A model generated the notes under the pieces. It made no database searches, had not been told where the DNA came from, and saw only the letters and a program-made list of their open reading frames with translations. Positions 1 to 8,529 of a stretch of DNA of 64,000 nucleotides are shown here, one piece after another. The position numbers and the translations under genes were made by a program. The stretch lies in the NCBI RefSeq assembly GCF_003850345.1, contig NZ_CP027707.1, forward strand, positions 5,704,001-5,768,000, in the 5' to 3' direction. The stretch comes from Pseudomonas chlororaphis subsp. piscium (GTDB taxonomy: Bacteria; Pseudomonadota; Gammaproteobacteria; Pseudomonadales; Pseudomonadaceae). Each line of letters begins with the position of its first letter. The first letter of the stretch is position 1.

Positions 1-59
1 TTTTGATGACCCTCGGCGCGTACGCGTCCCGACTGATTGCGGCCCTTTTAAGGTGTCCG

Positions 60-202
60 TAAGATCAGCCGCGGCGGCTGTGCGCGGGCACGTTTCGACG
101 TGGCCGAGTCCCTGGGTATTCGGTTCCTACCCCGCGCACGGCTGCCACCCAAGCCCGTAGGAAGGCTGTTGGCGGCTCAGATCCCTACCCGGAGCCAGTT
201 CA
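60..202 (+). promoter_or_regulatory. Structured 5' leader of the small pseudomonad gene
   Basis: By eye the leader folds into a chain of helices. Positions 66-71 pair with 75-80. A long stem of 81-88 with 131-138 (8 perfect pairs) encloses a hairpin at 89-93/98-102 with a UUCG loop and a second at 104-107/120-123. Downstream, 142-147 pairs with 170-175 around an inner 152-155/164-167 stem. Finally 174-178 pairs with 192-196, which buries the GGAG ribosome binding site (191-194) of the gene at 203. The last two helices compete for 174-175, so a switch is possible. Translation control is inferred. I recall similar leaders before related genes in other pseudomonads, but this is unverified. Confidence 0.5.
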
Positions 203-517
203 ATGAAAAAAGTCGTTCCCGATCCACCCGCCCTACCCACCAAACCCCGCCGCTACATGGCCCTGACCAGCAACGACTGCAGCATCCCCGCCTTGCTGAT
301 CGACACCGAGGCGCCCCTGGATGTGCTGCACGAAGCCGCCGCCCACCGCATCCGCGCCGCGATCCAGTTGCTGGAAAACATCGCCAGCGACGCCAACCTG
401 CACAGCAACCCGGCGCTGCTCCAGGACTTCGCCCAGCTCTGCGTCATCCCCCTGCGCGATGGCTGCGACCTGCTGGACGTACTCGGCCGGCGCCTGCAGG
501 AACAACTGCTGACCTGA
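203..517 (+). CDS. Small pseudomonad-specific protein (DUF6124/DUF3077-like)
   Basis: This 104-residue protein has a basic, proline-rich start (MKKVVPDPPALPTKP) followed by a helical remainder with repeated Leu/Ala heptads (about residues 35-100). It has no signal peptide, membrane segment or catalytic motif. The N-terminus and length resemble the short, multi-copy pseudomonad families DUF6124/DUF3077; that assignment is from memory. The ATG has GGAG eight bases upstream, and this site lies in the 3' arm of a hairpin of the structured leader. No function is known to me. Codon use matches the neighbours, and the frame is closed by TGA at 515-517. Confidence 0.65.
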   Translation: MKKVVPDPPALPTKPRRYMALTSNDCSIPALLIDTEAPLDVLHEAAAHRIRAAIQLLENIASDANLHSNPALLQDFAQLCVIPLRDGCDLLDVLGRRLQEQLLT

Positions 518-735
518 ACCTCGATCCGGGGCCGGCGACTCCAGCCGGCCCTGCGCCGACGCCCGTCCCCAGCCCAATAATTGCAAAGGGACATTAGCCC
601 ATCTGTGCTAATCGACCCTCCCCCACCCCGGCGATATAGTGCCAACCACTCACCCGCTCTTCTCAACACCGCCGCTCTGCGGTGTCGGGGCCGGCTGCGC
701 CGTAGAAAACACAACAACGCCAAGGAAGAATCACC

Positions 736-1029
736 ATGAACCTCCACCCCACTGCCCGTACCCTCACCCTGCTCGGCGGCCTGGTGCTCGCCCTGGGCGG
801 TTGCGCCATTGCCAAACCCAGCAACGACGACCTCAAGACCCGCGCCCAGACCACCCTCGGCAAGCCCGTGACCACGGTCTCCAATGTGCGTAGCGACGCT
901 TCCCAGACCTACTTCACCGCCAGCACCAGCAACGGCGAATACAATTGCGTGTTGCCCAGTGGCGGCATGGTCGCCTTCGCCTCCATGGGCGGCGTCGTAG
1001 CGCTCCCCGCCGAGTGCACCAAGCAGTAA
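736..1029 (+). CDS. Small putative lipoprotein
   Basis: The protein has 97 residues. A lipoprotein signal peptide (hydrophobic residues 9-21, lipobox LALGGC with Cys23) predicts a mature protein of about 75 residues anchored by lipid. The mature part is Ser/Thr-rich with two cysteines, Cys71-like in EYNCVLPSGG and one near the end (ECTKQ), which could form a disulfide. The ATG has a good ribosome binding site (AAGGAAG, 8 bases upstream). It appears monocistronic: the upstream gap 518-735 is noncoding and the next gene is convergent. No family was recognised; small pseudomonad lipoproteins of this type are usually annotated as hypothetical. Confidence 0.7.
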   Translation: MNLHPTARTLTLLGGLVLALGGCAIAKPSNDDLKTRAQTTLGKPVTTVSNVRSDASQTYFTASTSNGEYNCVLPSGGMVAFASMGGVVALPAECTKQ

Positions 1030-1131
1030 GCCGCGGCCCCATCACCGAGGTTCACAGCGACAGACTTCATACCGTGGAGCAGGGCCTGCGGATGTCTGGC
1101 CGTAGTGCCCGGAGCGGCCACACAGCGTTGC

Positions 1132-3474
1132 TCAGCTGGAAATCCGCGACTTCAACAGCCAGGCCTCGAAGGCCGCGGCGCTGAGCGGCCGGCTGATCAG
1201 GTAGCCCTGGGCCGTGTCGCAATGCCAGCGCTCCAGCAGGCGCAGGCTGCGCTCCTGTTCCACCCCTTCGGCCACCACCTTGAGCCCCAGGTTGTGGCTC
1301 ATCTCGATGGTGGAGCGCACGATCACCGCGTCGCCGCTGGTTTCGTCGAGGTTGCGGATAAACGACTGGTCGATCTTCAGCTCCTGCACCGGCAGCCGCT
1401 GCAATTGCGCCAGCGACGAATAGCCGGTGCCGAAGTCGTCCACCGACAGGCTGATGCCGCAGTCGCGCAGGCTCTGCAGCACCTCCAGCGCCTGCTCCGG
1501 GTGACGCATGATGGCGCTTTCGGTGATCTCGAAAATCAACTGCTCGGCGGACAGCCGATAACGCTGCAGCAACACGCTCACCCGCGCCGCCAGGTCGTGG
1601 CCATGCAGGTCGTCCACCGAGATGTTCAGCGACAACTGCAGGTGCAGCCCGCGCATGTTCCATTCGGCCAGTTGCCGCATGCCCTCCTCGATCACCCACA
1701 GGGTCAGGCTGTTCATGCTGCCGGTGCGCTCGGCCAGGGGGATGAATTCCGCCGGCGAGACCATGCCGAACTCCGGGTGCTGCCAGCGCAGCAAGGCTTC
1801 GGCCTGGTGCACATGGCCATGGCGCAGGTCGAGCTTGGGCTGATACAGCAAGAACAACTCACCTTCCGCCGCCGCCCGACGCAGGTCGCGGATCAGCCCG
1901 ACCTGGCGCTGATGGGCCAGGTCGCGGTCCTGCTGGTAGATCTGCAGGTAACCGGGCTGGGCGGCCGCGTCATGGCGGGCGATGGCGGCGCGGCTGATCA
2001 GCTCTTCCGCCGATTGCCCGTCGGTGGGGTAGACCGCCACGCCGATGCACACCTGGCGCTGCACTTCATCGCCATGAATGGTCTGCGGCCGGCTCAATAA
2101 TGTGTGGAGCCGATCGGCCATGGCCACCGCGCCATCGATCTCGGTATTTTCCAGCAGCAACAGAAACTCGTTGGCGGTGATGCGCGCGGCGGTGTCGCCG
2201 GTGGATACCGTCTCCGACAGCCGCCGGCTGACTTCGCGCATCATCTGCTCCACTCCCTCCGGGCCCAGGCCTTCGTTGATCGCTCGATAGTCCTCGATGC
2301 CCAGGTACAGCAGCACCACCTTGCGCCCGGCGCCGATGGCGTTGCTCAGACGTTCCATGGCCAGCGCCCGGTTGGGCAGGCCGGTCAAGGGGTCGTGCAG
2401 GGCGTTATGGGCCAGTTGCAGCTCGCGGCTGGCGATCCCGCTCTGCATGGCGTTGATCGCCTCGGCCAGCAAGCCGAACTCGTCGGTGCGCTTGAGCACC
2501 ACCGGCACCTGGTAGTTGCCGGCGCCGATACGCTGGGCGGCATCGGCCAGCACATTCAACGGCCACGACACCCGCCGCGCCATGAACAGGGCGCCAGCCA
2601 GCGACACCACCAGCGCCGCCAGGGCAATCGCCAGGAACTCCCGGTCCAGCGGCGCAAAGGCCTGCAAGGCGTGATCCAGAGGGCTTTGCAGCAACGCCAG
2701 AACCTTGGGGTCGTCGGGATCGTCGGTATTGGCCAGTTGCAGGGCCTGATTGAGAAAGCGCTTGCCGTGGGCATCGCTCAACTGCGGTAGGGCGCGCCAG
2801 GACGAGTTGCGCAGGGTGGTGATGATGGTGGCCCAGAAAATGTCCGGCTGAGTGCTGAACAGTTCTCCCGCGCGCCCGTCCTGCAGGGTGAGGAAAGACA
2901 CTTCCAGGTTACTCATGGAGCGCAGCTCGCTGGCGAACAGGTCGTCCATGCGAAACGCCATGACCACCCGGTTCATGTGCATCGGCGTCAGCACCTGCCC
3001 CTGGACCAGCAGATAAGGCTGGCCCTTGAGCGCGACGATCAACATGCTTTTGTTCTGCCGCAGGGCCGTGCGCAATGCACGGTCATAAGGGAAATGCTCG
3101 CGCTCGGCGATCGCCCCCAGGGTGCTGGCGATCACCGTGCCTTCGACGCCGAGCACGAACAGCTCGCTGCCGCGGGTGCCGGTGCCGTGCTGACGCAGCG
3201 CCTCGAGAATCGCCTGGGAATCGCCGCTGATCACCGCCTCGCGAAACTGCGAGTCCACTACCAGCCAGTCCACGCCATAACGCAAGCGTCGGCCGCGCAG
3301 TTCTAGCAGGCGTTCGAATACCCGGGCGCCGGTTTGCAGCTGCACTTGCGCCTGGTTTTCCACCGCATGATTGGTCGCGGCCTTGACGGCGAAATACACC
3401 ACCCCGATCACGATCAACAGCAATAACGCCAATATCCCGGTGATCCTTACCTGGAACGTATGGCGCCACTTCAT
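1132..3474 (-). CDS. Membrane c-di-GMP phosphodiesterase with degenerate GGDEF and intact EAL domain
   Basis: 780 residues: transmembrane helix 1 (about 11-31), a large periplasmic sensor domain (32-277), helix 2 (279-298), HAMP (299-350), GGDEF (355-515) and EAL (525-775). The diguanylate cyclase signature reads TANEF at 433-437, so the conserved glycines are gone and cyclase activity is not expected. The EAL domain keeps its key residues: EAL at 559-561, Asn617, Glu649, the DDFGTGYSS loop from 679, Lys700 and Glu736. It should therefore hydrolyse c-di-GMP in response to a periplasmic signal. HAMP-GGDEF-EAL order is common in Pseudomonas. The gene stands alone between convergent and divergent neighbours. 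Confidence 0.9.
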   Translation of the reverse strand: MKWRHTFQVRITGILALLLLIVIGVVYFAVKAATNHAVENQAQVQLQTGARVFERLLELRGRRLRYGVDWLVVDSQFREAVISGDSQAILEALRQHGTGTRGSELFVLGVEGTVIASTLGAIAEREHFPYDRALRTALRQNKSMLIVALKGQPYLLVQGQVLTPMHMNRVVMAFRMDDLFASELRSMSNLEVSFLTLQDGRAGELFSTQPDIFWATIITTLRNSSWRALPQLSDAHGKRFLNQALQLANTDDPDDPKVLALLQSPLDHALQAFAPLDREFLAIALAALVVSLAGALFMARRVSWPLNVLADAAQRIGAGNYQVPVVLKRTDEFGLLAEAINAMQSGIASRELQLAHNALHDPLTGLPNRALAMERLSNAIGAGRKVVLLYLGIEDYRAINEGLGPEGVEQMMREVSRRLSETVSTGDTAARITANEFLLLLENTEIDGAVAMADRLHTLLSRPQTIHGDEVQRQVCIGVAVYPTDGQSAEELISRAAIARHDAAAQPGYLQIYQQDRDLAHQRQVGLIRDLRRAAAEGELFLLYQPKLDLRHGHVHQAEALLRWQHPEFGMVSPAEFIPLAERTGSMNSLTLWVIEEGMRQLAEWNMRGLHLQLSLNISVDDLHGHDLAARVSVLLQRYRLSAEQLIFEITESAIMRHPEQALEVLQSLRDCGISLSVDDFGTGYSSLAQLQRLPVQELKIDQSFIRNLDETSGDAVIVRSTIEMSHNLGLKVVAEGVEQERSLRLLERWHCDTAQGYLISRPLSAAAFEAWLLKSRISS

Positions 3475-3878
3475 GAGACGGCTCTCGTCGCCGCGACCTC
3501 ACTGTTGTCGACCTTGCACACCCACGGCGACACCCGCCGCTCCCCGCTGAAAAGTCCCTTGATCATTACGCGTCCCTCTGGGCAGCTAAAGATGCGTCAA
3601 ATAAATGCCATTTCCCTGACAACATTTAATCGGTCCAGATTAGACCGCCGAGAGAAGAAGATCACGCAATAAAATCAGGGGGTTCTCAATGTCATTTTTC
3701 TGTCACCGCCAATTTACCAGCGTTCCTGCGCAGAAATGACAGCCTCGCCATCGCCGTTTTGAAGACTGCACCGCGTCCCGGCGACAAAGACTGAAATAAT
3801 TGATCCGGCCCATGGCCCATTGAAACCGCCCGTCACCTGCCCCATCTAACTTCGCATACCCCATTGCGCAGGTGCCCC
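3475..3878. promoter_or_regulatory. Divergent intergenic region, possible sigma-32-type promoter
   Basis: This 404-base gap separates the phosphodiesterase gene (leftward) from the Lon-like protease (rightward) and has no credible gene. A heat-shock-like promoter toward the protease may lie at 3790-3815: CTGAAA at 3791-3796, 12 to 13 bases, then CCCATGG at 3809-3815, against the sigma-32 consensus CTTGAA/CCCATnT. A 16-codon frame at 3689-3739 was considered and not accepted. The sigma-32 match is partial. Confidence 0.3.
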
Positions 3879-6299
3879 ATGAGCGACCAGCAAGAACTTC
3901 CTGAAACCATGAGTGAATACGCCGACCCGGAAAACGCCGAACTCCATACGTCCTCCGGCAAGGGCCTGGCCCTGCCCGGGCAGAATCTGCCGGACAAGGT
4001 TTACATCATCCCGATCCACAATCGACCGTTCTTCCCCGCGCAAGTTTTGCCGGTGATCGTCAACGAAGAACCCTGGGCCGAAACCCTGGAATTGGTGAGC
4101 AAGTCCGAACACCATTCGCTGGCGCTGTTCTTCATGGACACCCCACCGGAAGACCCACGGCATTTCGACACCTCGGCCCTGCCGCTGTACGGCACCCTGG
4201 TCAAGGTGCACCACGCCAGCCGCGAGAACGGCAAGTTGCAATTCGTCGCCCAGGGCCTGACCCGCGTGCGCATCCGCACCTGGCTCAAGCATCATCGCCC
4301 GCCGTACCTGGTGGAGGTCGAGTACCCGCACCAGCCGAGCGAGCCGACCGACGAGGTCAAGGCCTATGGTATGGCGTTGATCAACGCGATCAAGGAACTG
4401 CTGCCGCTCAACCCGCTGTACAGCGAAGAGCTGAAGAACTACCTCAACCGCTTCAGCCCCAACGACCCGTCGCCGCTGACCGACTTCGCCGCCGCGCTGA
4501 CCTCGGCCACCGGCAACGAACTGCAGGAAGTGCTGGACTGCGTGCCGATGCTCAAGCGCATGGAAAAAGTCCTGCCGATGCTGCGCAAGGAGGTCGAGGT
4601 CGCGCGCCTGCAGAAAGAGATTTCCGCCGAGGTCAATCGCAAGATCGGCGAGCACCAGCGCGAGTTCTTCCTCAAGGAACAGCTCAAGGTCATCCAGCAG
4701 GAGCTGGGCCTGACCAAGGACGATCGCAGCGCCGACATCGAGCAGTTCGAGCAGCGCCTGACCGGCAAGGTCCTGCCGCCCCAGGCGCAGAAACGCATCG
4801 AAGAGGAGATGAACAAACTGTCGATCCTCGAGACCGGCTCGCCGGAGTACGCGGTCACCCGCAACTACCTGGAGTGGGCCACCGCGGTGCCCTGGGGCGT
4901 GTACGGTGAAGACAAGCTCGACCTCAAGCATGCGCGCAAGGTGCTGGACCAGCATCACGCCGGGCTCGACGACATCAAGAGCCGGATCCTCGAATTCCTC
5001 GCGGTCGGCGCCTACAAGGGCGAGATCAGCGGCTCCATCGTGCTGCTGGTGGGCCCGCCCGGCGTGGGCAAGACCAGCGTCGGCAAGTCCATCGCCGAAT
5101 CCCTGGGCCGGCCGTTCTACCGCTTCAGCGTTGGCGGCATGCGTGACGAGGCCGAGATCAAGGGCCACCGCCGCACCTACATCGGCGCCTTGCCGGGCAA
5201 GCTGGTGCAGGCGTTGAAAGACGTCGAAGTGATGAACCCGGTGATCATGCTCGACGAGATCGACAAGATGGGCCAGAGCTACCAGGGCGACCCGGCCTCG
5301 GCGCTGCTGGAAACCCTCGACCCGGAACAGAACGTGGAATTCCTCGACCACTACCTGGACCTGCGCCTGGACCTGTCGAAAGTGCTGTTCGTGTGCACCG
5401 CCAACACCCTGGATTCGATTCCCGGCCCATTGCTGGACCGCATGGAAGTGATTCGCCTGTCGGGCTATATCACCGAGGAAAAACTGGCCATCGCCAAGCG
5501 CCACCTGTGGCCCAAGCAGCTGGAAAAGGCCGGGGTGTCCAAGGCCAGCCTGAGCATCAGCGATGCGGCCCTGCGCGCGGTGATCGATGGTTACGCCCGC
5601 GAGTCCGGCGTGCGCCAGCTGGAAAAACAGCTGGGCAAGCTGGTGCGCAAGGCCGTGGTACGGCTGCTGGAAGAACCGGACGCGGTGATCAAAGTCGGCC
5701 CGAAAGACCTGGAAGCCTCCCTGGGCATGCCGGTGTTCCGCAACGAGCAGGTGCTCAGCGGCACCGGGGTGATCACCGGCCTGGCCTGGACCAGCATGGG
5801 CGGCGCCACGCTGCCGATCGAAGCCACGCGGATTCATACCCTCAACCGTGGCTTCAAGCTCACCGGGCAACTGGGGGACGTGATGAAGGAGTCAGCGGAA
5901 ATCGCCTACAGCTATGTCACCTCGCACCTCAAGCAGTTCGGTGGCGATGCGAAGTTCTTCGACGAGGCGTTCGTCCACCTGCACGTGCCGGAAGGCGCCA
6001 CGCCGAAGGATGGCCCGAGCGCCGGGGTGACCATGGCCAGCGCCCTGCTGTCCCTGGCGCGCAGCCAGCCGCCGAAAAAGGGCGTGGCCATGACCGGCGA
6101 GCTGACCCTGACCGGGCATGTCCTGCCCATCGGCGGGGTACGCGAGAAAGTCATCGCGGCGCGCCGGCAGAAGCTCTTCGAGCTGATCCTGCCGGAAGCC
6201 AACCGCGGCCACTTCGAAGAGCTGCCGGACTACCTCAAGGAAGGCATCACCGTGCACTTCGCCAAGCGTTTCGCCGATGTGGCGAAAGTGCTGTTCTAA
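3879..6299 (+). CDS. asrA: Second Lon-type ATP-dependent protease (AsrA-like)
   Basis: 806 residues with an N-terminal Lon substrate-binding domain (about 25-220), a coiled-coil segment (230-290), an AAA+ module and a C-terminal S16 protease domain. Walker A is GPPGVGKT (from about residue 392), Walker B VIMLDEID; the catalytic dyad is Ser714 (KDGPSAG) and Lys757 (GGVREK). All active residues are present. The following genes, icp and a YhhN protein, match the P. aeruginosa AsrA locus rather than the main lon locus, which sits by clpX. AsrA is known there as a heat-shock and aminoglycoside stress factor. The ATG at 3879 was chosen over an upstream in-frame TTG at 3864 because the product then begins MSDQQELPE. 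Confidence 0.88.
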   Translation: MSDQQELPETMSEYADPENAELHTSSGKGLALPGQNLPDKVYIIPIHNRPFFPAQVLPVIVNEEPWAETLELVSKSEHHSLALFFMDTPPEDPRHFDTSALPLYGTLVKVHHASRENGKLQFVAQGLTRVRIRTWLKHHRPPYLVEVEYPHQPSEPTDEVKAYGMALINAIKELLPLNPLYSEELKNYLNRFSPNDPSPLTDFAAALTSATGNELQEVLDCVPMLKRMEKVLPMLRKEVEVARLQKEISAEVNRKIGEHQREFFLKEQLKVIQQELGLTKDDRSADIEQFEQRLTGKVLPPQAQKRIEEEMNKLSILETGSPEYAVTRNYLEWATAVPWGVYGEDKLDLKHARKVLDQHHAGLDDIKSRILEFLAVGAYKGEISGSIVLLVGPPGVGKTSVGKSIAESLGRPFYRFSVGGMRDEAEIKGHRRTYIGALPGKLVQALKDVEVMNPVIMLDEIDKMGQSYQGDPASALLETLDPEQNVEFLDHYLDLRLDLSKVLFVCTANTLDSIPGPLLDRMEVIRLSGYITEEKLAIAKRHLWPKQLEKAGVSKASLSISDAALRAVIDGYARESGVRQLEKQLGKLVRKAVVRLLEEPDAVIKVGPKDLEASLGMPVFRNEQVLSGTGVITGLAWTSMGGATLPIEATRIHTLNRGFKLTGQLGDVMKESAEIAYSYVTSHLKQFGGDAKFFDEAFVHLHVPEGATPKDGPSAGVTMASALLSLARSQPPKKGVAMTGELTLTGHVLPIGGVREKVIAARRQKLFELILPEANRGHFEELPDYLKEGITVHFAKRFADVAKVLF

Positions 6300-6308
6300 A
6301 CGCAGATA

Positions 6309-6398
6309 TGTAGGAGCGAGGCTTGCCCGCGATGGAGACAACGCGTAGTGCCTGACGCACCGCGTCATCGTTCATCGCGGGCAAGCCTCGCTCCTACA
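6309..6398. repeat. REP pair (class 1), inverted
   Basis: Two copies of the element beginning TGTAGGAGCGAGGCTTGCCC face each other (6309-6334 and 6372-6398), separated by about 40 bases. The second is the reverse complement of the first over about 24 bases. The pair lies between the protease and icp genes and could fold into a long hairpin. This is the dominant REP family in the window. Confidence 0.9.
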
Positions 6399-6473
6399 GA
6401 ATCGCTACCCCACCACAGATTCCCCCATCTTCGGTTATGCTCGCCCTTTGTCATGACCGGAGCTTTCTGACCC

Positions 6474-6866
6474 ATGTCACCGATTCGTCTGTTGCTGCCC
6501 CTCAGCCTTGCCCTGCTCGCCGCCTGCGCCAGCCAACCCAAGCAAAACGTCACGGTCGAGAACCAGAGCGAATGCCCAGTGCAACTGAGCAACGGGCAAA
6601 ACCTGATCCTGACCCTGCCGAGCAACCCGAGCACGGGGTATCGCTGGGCGATCCAGGACTCGGCCGGCGGCGTGCTGCGTAAAGTCAGCCCCGAGGTCTA
6701 TAGCAACCCCAAAGACCGTGGCCTGGTGGGCAGCGCCGGCCAGTCCACCTGGCGCTTCCAGGCCTTCGCCGCCGGCACCGGGCGCCTGCTGCTGACCTAT
6801 CAGCAACCCTGGGCCCCGGAAGTCGCGCCGGTGAAAGCCTTCGACTGCGCCATTTCGGTCAAGTGA
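6474..6866 (+). CDS. icp: Inhibitor of cysteine peptidase, chagasin family (I42), lipoprotein
   Basis: 130 residues. A lipoprotein signal peptide ends in LLAAC (Cys18), so the protein is probably anchored in the envelope. Three inhibitory loops of the chagasin/I42 family can be placed: NPSTGY at 51-56 (family consensus NPTTGY), the glycine-rich loop GLVGSAG at 83-89, and a YQQPW segment at 109-113. The family blocks papain-like (C1) cysteine peptidases. The gene follows a Lon-type protease and precedes a YhhN gene by one base, suggesting a shared transcript. Its biological target is unknown; inhibition of foreign or host peptidases is an inference. Confidence 0.85.
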   Translation: MSPIRLLLPLSLALLAACASQPKQNVTVENQSECPVQLSNGQNLILTLPSNPSTGYRWAIQDSAGGVLRKVSPEVYSNPKDRGLVGSAGQSTWRFQAFAAGTGRLLLTYQQPWAPEVAPVKAFDCAISVK

Positions 6867-6867
6867 C

Positions 6868-7503
6868 ATGGGCTGGCTGATCCTGGCGCTGATGGGCGCG
6901 GTGACCTTCCTCTACGGCCTGAGCATCCACGCCACCCTGCTGTGCCTGCTGGTCAAGCCGCTGCCGGTGCTGGCCCTGCTCGGCTGGCTGCACGATGCGC
7001 CCCCCAGCGACTATCGCCGCTGGATCAGCCTCGGCCTGTTGTTTTCCCTGCTCGGCGACGTGCTGCTGGCCTGGCCCGCCGACCTGTTCGTGTTCGGCCT
7101 AGGGGCCTTCCTGGTCGCGCACCTGGCCTACCTCAAGGCCTATACCAGCGATTGTCGGCGCCTGGCGCCCTTGCCCCTGCTGCTGGCCCTGGTCGCCGGC
7201 GCGGCGTTGCTGGGCATCCTGATCAACCATGGCCTGGGCCCGTTGCTGGTGCCGGTGATCGTCTACGGCCTGGCCATCAGCGCCATGCTCTGGCGCGCCC
7301 TGGCCCGCCTGGGCAGCGACGTGCCCAAACGCTCGGCGCAACTGGCCGCCGCCGGCGCCGTGGCCTTCGTGTTCTCCGACAGCGTGATCGGCATCAGCCG
7401 TTTTGTGGTGGCCTTCGATGCCGCGCCCTACCTGATCATCCTCAGTTACTGGCTGGGGCAATGGGGGATCGCAGCGTCGGTATTCCGCCAGAAACCCCGC
7501 TGA
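6868..7503 (+). CDS. YhhN/TMEM86-family membrane protein (lysoplasmalogenase-like)
   Basis: 211 residues, very hydrophobic, with about seven to eight transmembrane helices and no cleaved signal. Conserved polar residues sit in helices, notably DVLLAW, SLLGD and the late FVFSDSVIG segment with acidic residues, as expected of YhhN proteins. The family includes eukaryotic TMEM86 lysoplasmalogenases, which cleave the vinyl-ether bond of lysoplasmalogens; the substrate in pseudomonads is not established. The ATG follows the icp stop codon by one base, so the two genes are probably co-translated. The gene is followed at once by an 8-base tandem repeat and a REP cluster. Confidence 0.8.
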   Translation: MGWLILALMGAVTFLYGLSIHATLLCLLVKPLPVLALLGWLHDAPPSDYRRWISLGLLFSLLGDVLLAWPADLFVFGLGAFLVAHLAYLKAYTSDCRRLAPLPLLLALVAGAALLGILINHGLGPLLVPVIVYGLAISAMLWRALARLGSDVPKRSAQLAAAGAVAFVFSDSVIGISRFVVAFDAAPYLIILSYWLGQWGIAASVFRQKPR

Positions 7504-7504
7504 A

Positions 7505-7747
7505 CCCTGTAGCCCTGTAGCCCTGTAGCCGCTGCCGAGCTTGCGAGGCTGCGATCGGCTGCGAAGCGGCCGTAACGATCCTCCAGATAAACCCCATGCA
7601 CAGGCTTGGCGAGGACTGCGTCCTCGTGCGCAGCCTCGCAAGCTCGGCAGCGGCTACAGGCAGGCATCCATCAACCGGACACCTTGTGTCGCCCTTGAGG
7701 CGCCGAAGGCCCTTCGGGCCTTATCGCAGCCTGCGGCAGCGGCTACA
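7505..7747. repeat. REP cluster (class 2) with tandem 8-mer
   Basis: Directly after the YhhN stop codon, CCCTGTAG occurs three times in tandem (7505-7528). The third copy runs into a REP unit, TGTAGCCGCTGCCGAGCTTG (from 7524), whose inverted mate ends at 7658. A third, diverged unit lies at 7724-7747, 39 bases before the cmoA start. The core differs from the TGTAGGAGCGAGG family found elsewhere in the window. Confidence 0.85.
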
Positions 7748-7785
7748 ATGCCGCCCCTCTTTCTATCTCCACCGCTGGAACCGCC

Positions 7786-8529
7786 GTGAGCAAAGAACCC
7801 GACCGCCTTTTCGCCCAGCCCCTGGCCCAGGTGCCCGACTTCGCCTTCAACGAGGACGTGGTGCGGGTGTTCCCGGACATGATCAAGCGCTCGGTGCCGG
7901 GTTATCCGACCATTGTCGAGAACCTCGGCGTGCTCGCCGCCCAGTTCGCCCAGCCCAATAGCGTGCTCTACGACCTGGGCTCGTCCCTCGGCGCCGTGAC
8001 CCAGGCCCTGCGCCGCCATGTGCGCACCGACGGCTGCCGGGTGATCGCGGTGGATAACTCGGCGGCCATGGTCGAGCGCTGCCGCGAGTACCTCAACGGC
8101 CAGGACTCGATGTTCCAGGAGCTGCTGCCGGTAGAAGTGATCGAAGGCGACATCCTCGCCCTGGAGTTCCAGCCCGCCTCGGTGGTGGCGCTGAACTTCA
8201 CCCTGCAGTTCATCGCCCCCGAACAGCGCCTAGCGCTGCTCGGGCGCATTCGCCAATCGCTGCTGCCCGGCGGCGCGCTGATCCTCTCGGAGAAGCTGCG
8301 CTTCAACGACCCCGAGGAGCATGCGCTGCTCACCGACCTGCACATCGCCTTCAAGCGCGCCAACGGCTACAGCGAACTGGAAATCGCCCAGAAACGCAGC
8401 GCCATCGAAAACGTCATGAAGCCCGACAGCCTCGAAGAACACCGCGAACGCCTGCTGGCCGCCGGGTTCTCGAAAGTCGTGCCGTGGTTCCAGTGTCTTA
8501 ACTTTGCCTCGTTGATTGCCTTGCCATGA
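7786..8529 (+). CDS. cmoA: Carboxy-S-adenosyl-L-methionine synthase
   Basis: 247 residues, the usual length of CmoA. It converts S-adenosylmethionine and prephenate to carboxy-SAM, the carboxymethyl donor for cmo5U at position 34 of tRNAs. The Rossmann methyltransferase fold shows a modified motif [12 protein letters not shown], the motif II acidic segment [14 protein letters not shown], and the FTLQFI region typical of CmoA. The start is GTG ([10 protein letters not shown]). The stop overlaps the cmoB start by four bases (ATGA), indicating translational coupling. The gene follows a REP cluster. Confidence 0.95.
   Translation: MSKEPDRLFAQPLAQVPDFAFNEDVVRVFPDMIKRSVPGYPTIVENLGVLAAQFAQPNSVLYDLGSSLGAVTQALRRHVRTDGCRVIAVDNSAAMVERCREYLNGQDSMFQELLPVEVIEGDILALEFQPASVVALNFTLQFIAPEQRLALLGRIRQSLLPGGALILSEKLRFNDPEEHALLTDLHIAFKRANGYSELEIAQKRSAIENVMKPDSLEEHRERLLAAGFSKVVPWFQCLNFASLIALP

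Noticed and set aside
3689..3739. A 16-codon frame (MSFFCHRQF...) after a G-rich stretch
   Set aside because: It is too short and its ribosome binding site too weak to call without conservation data.
3846..5870. A 674-codon open frame antisense to the Lon-like protease
   Set aside because: It is a shadow caused by the high G+C codon bias; the sense frame has all Lon motifs and the antisense product has no recognisable domain and is His/Gln/Val-rich, as such shadows are.
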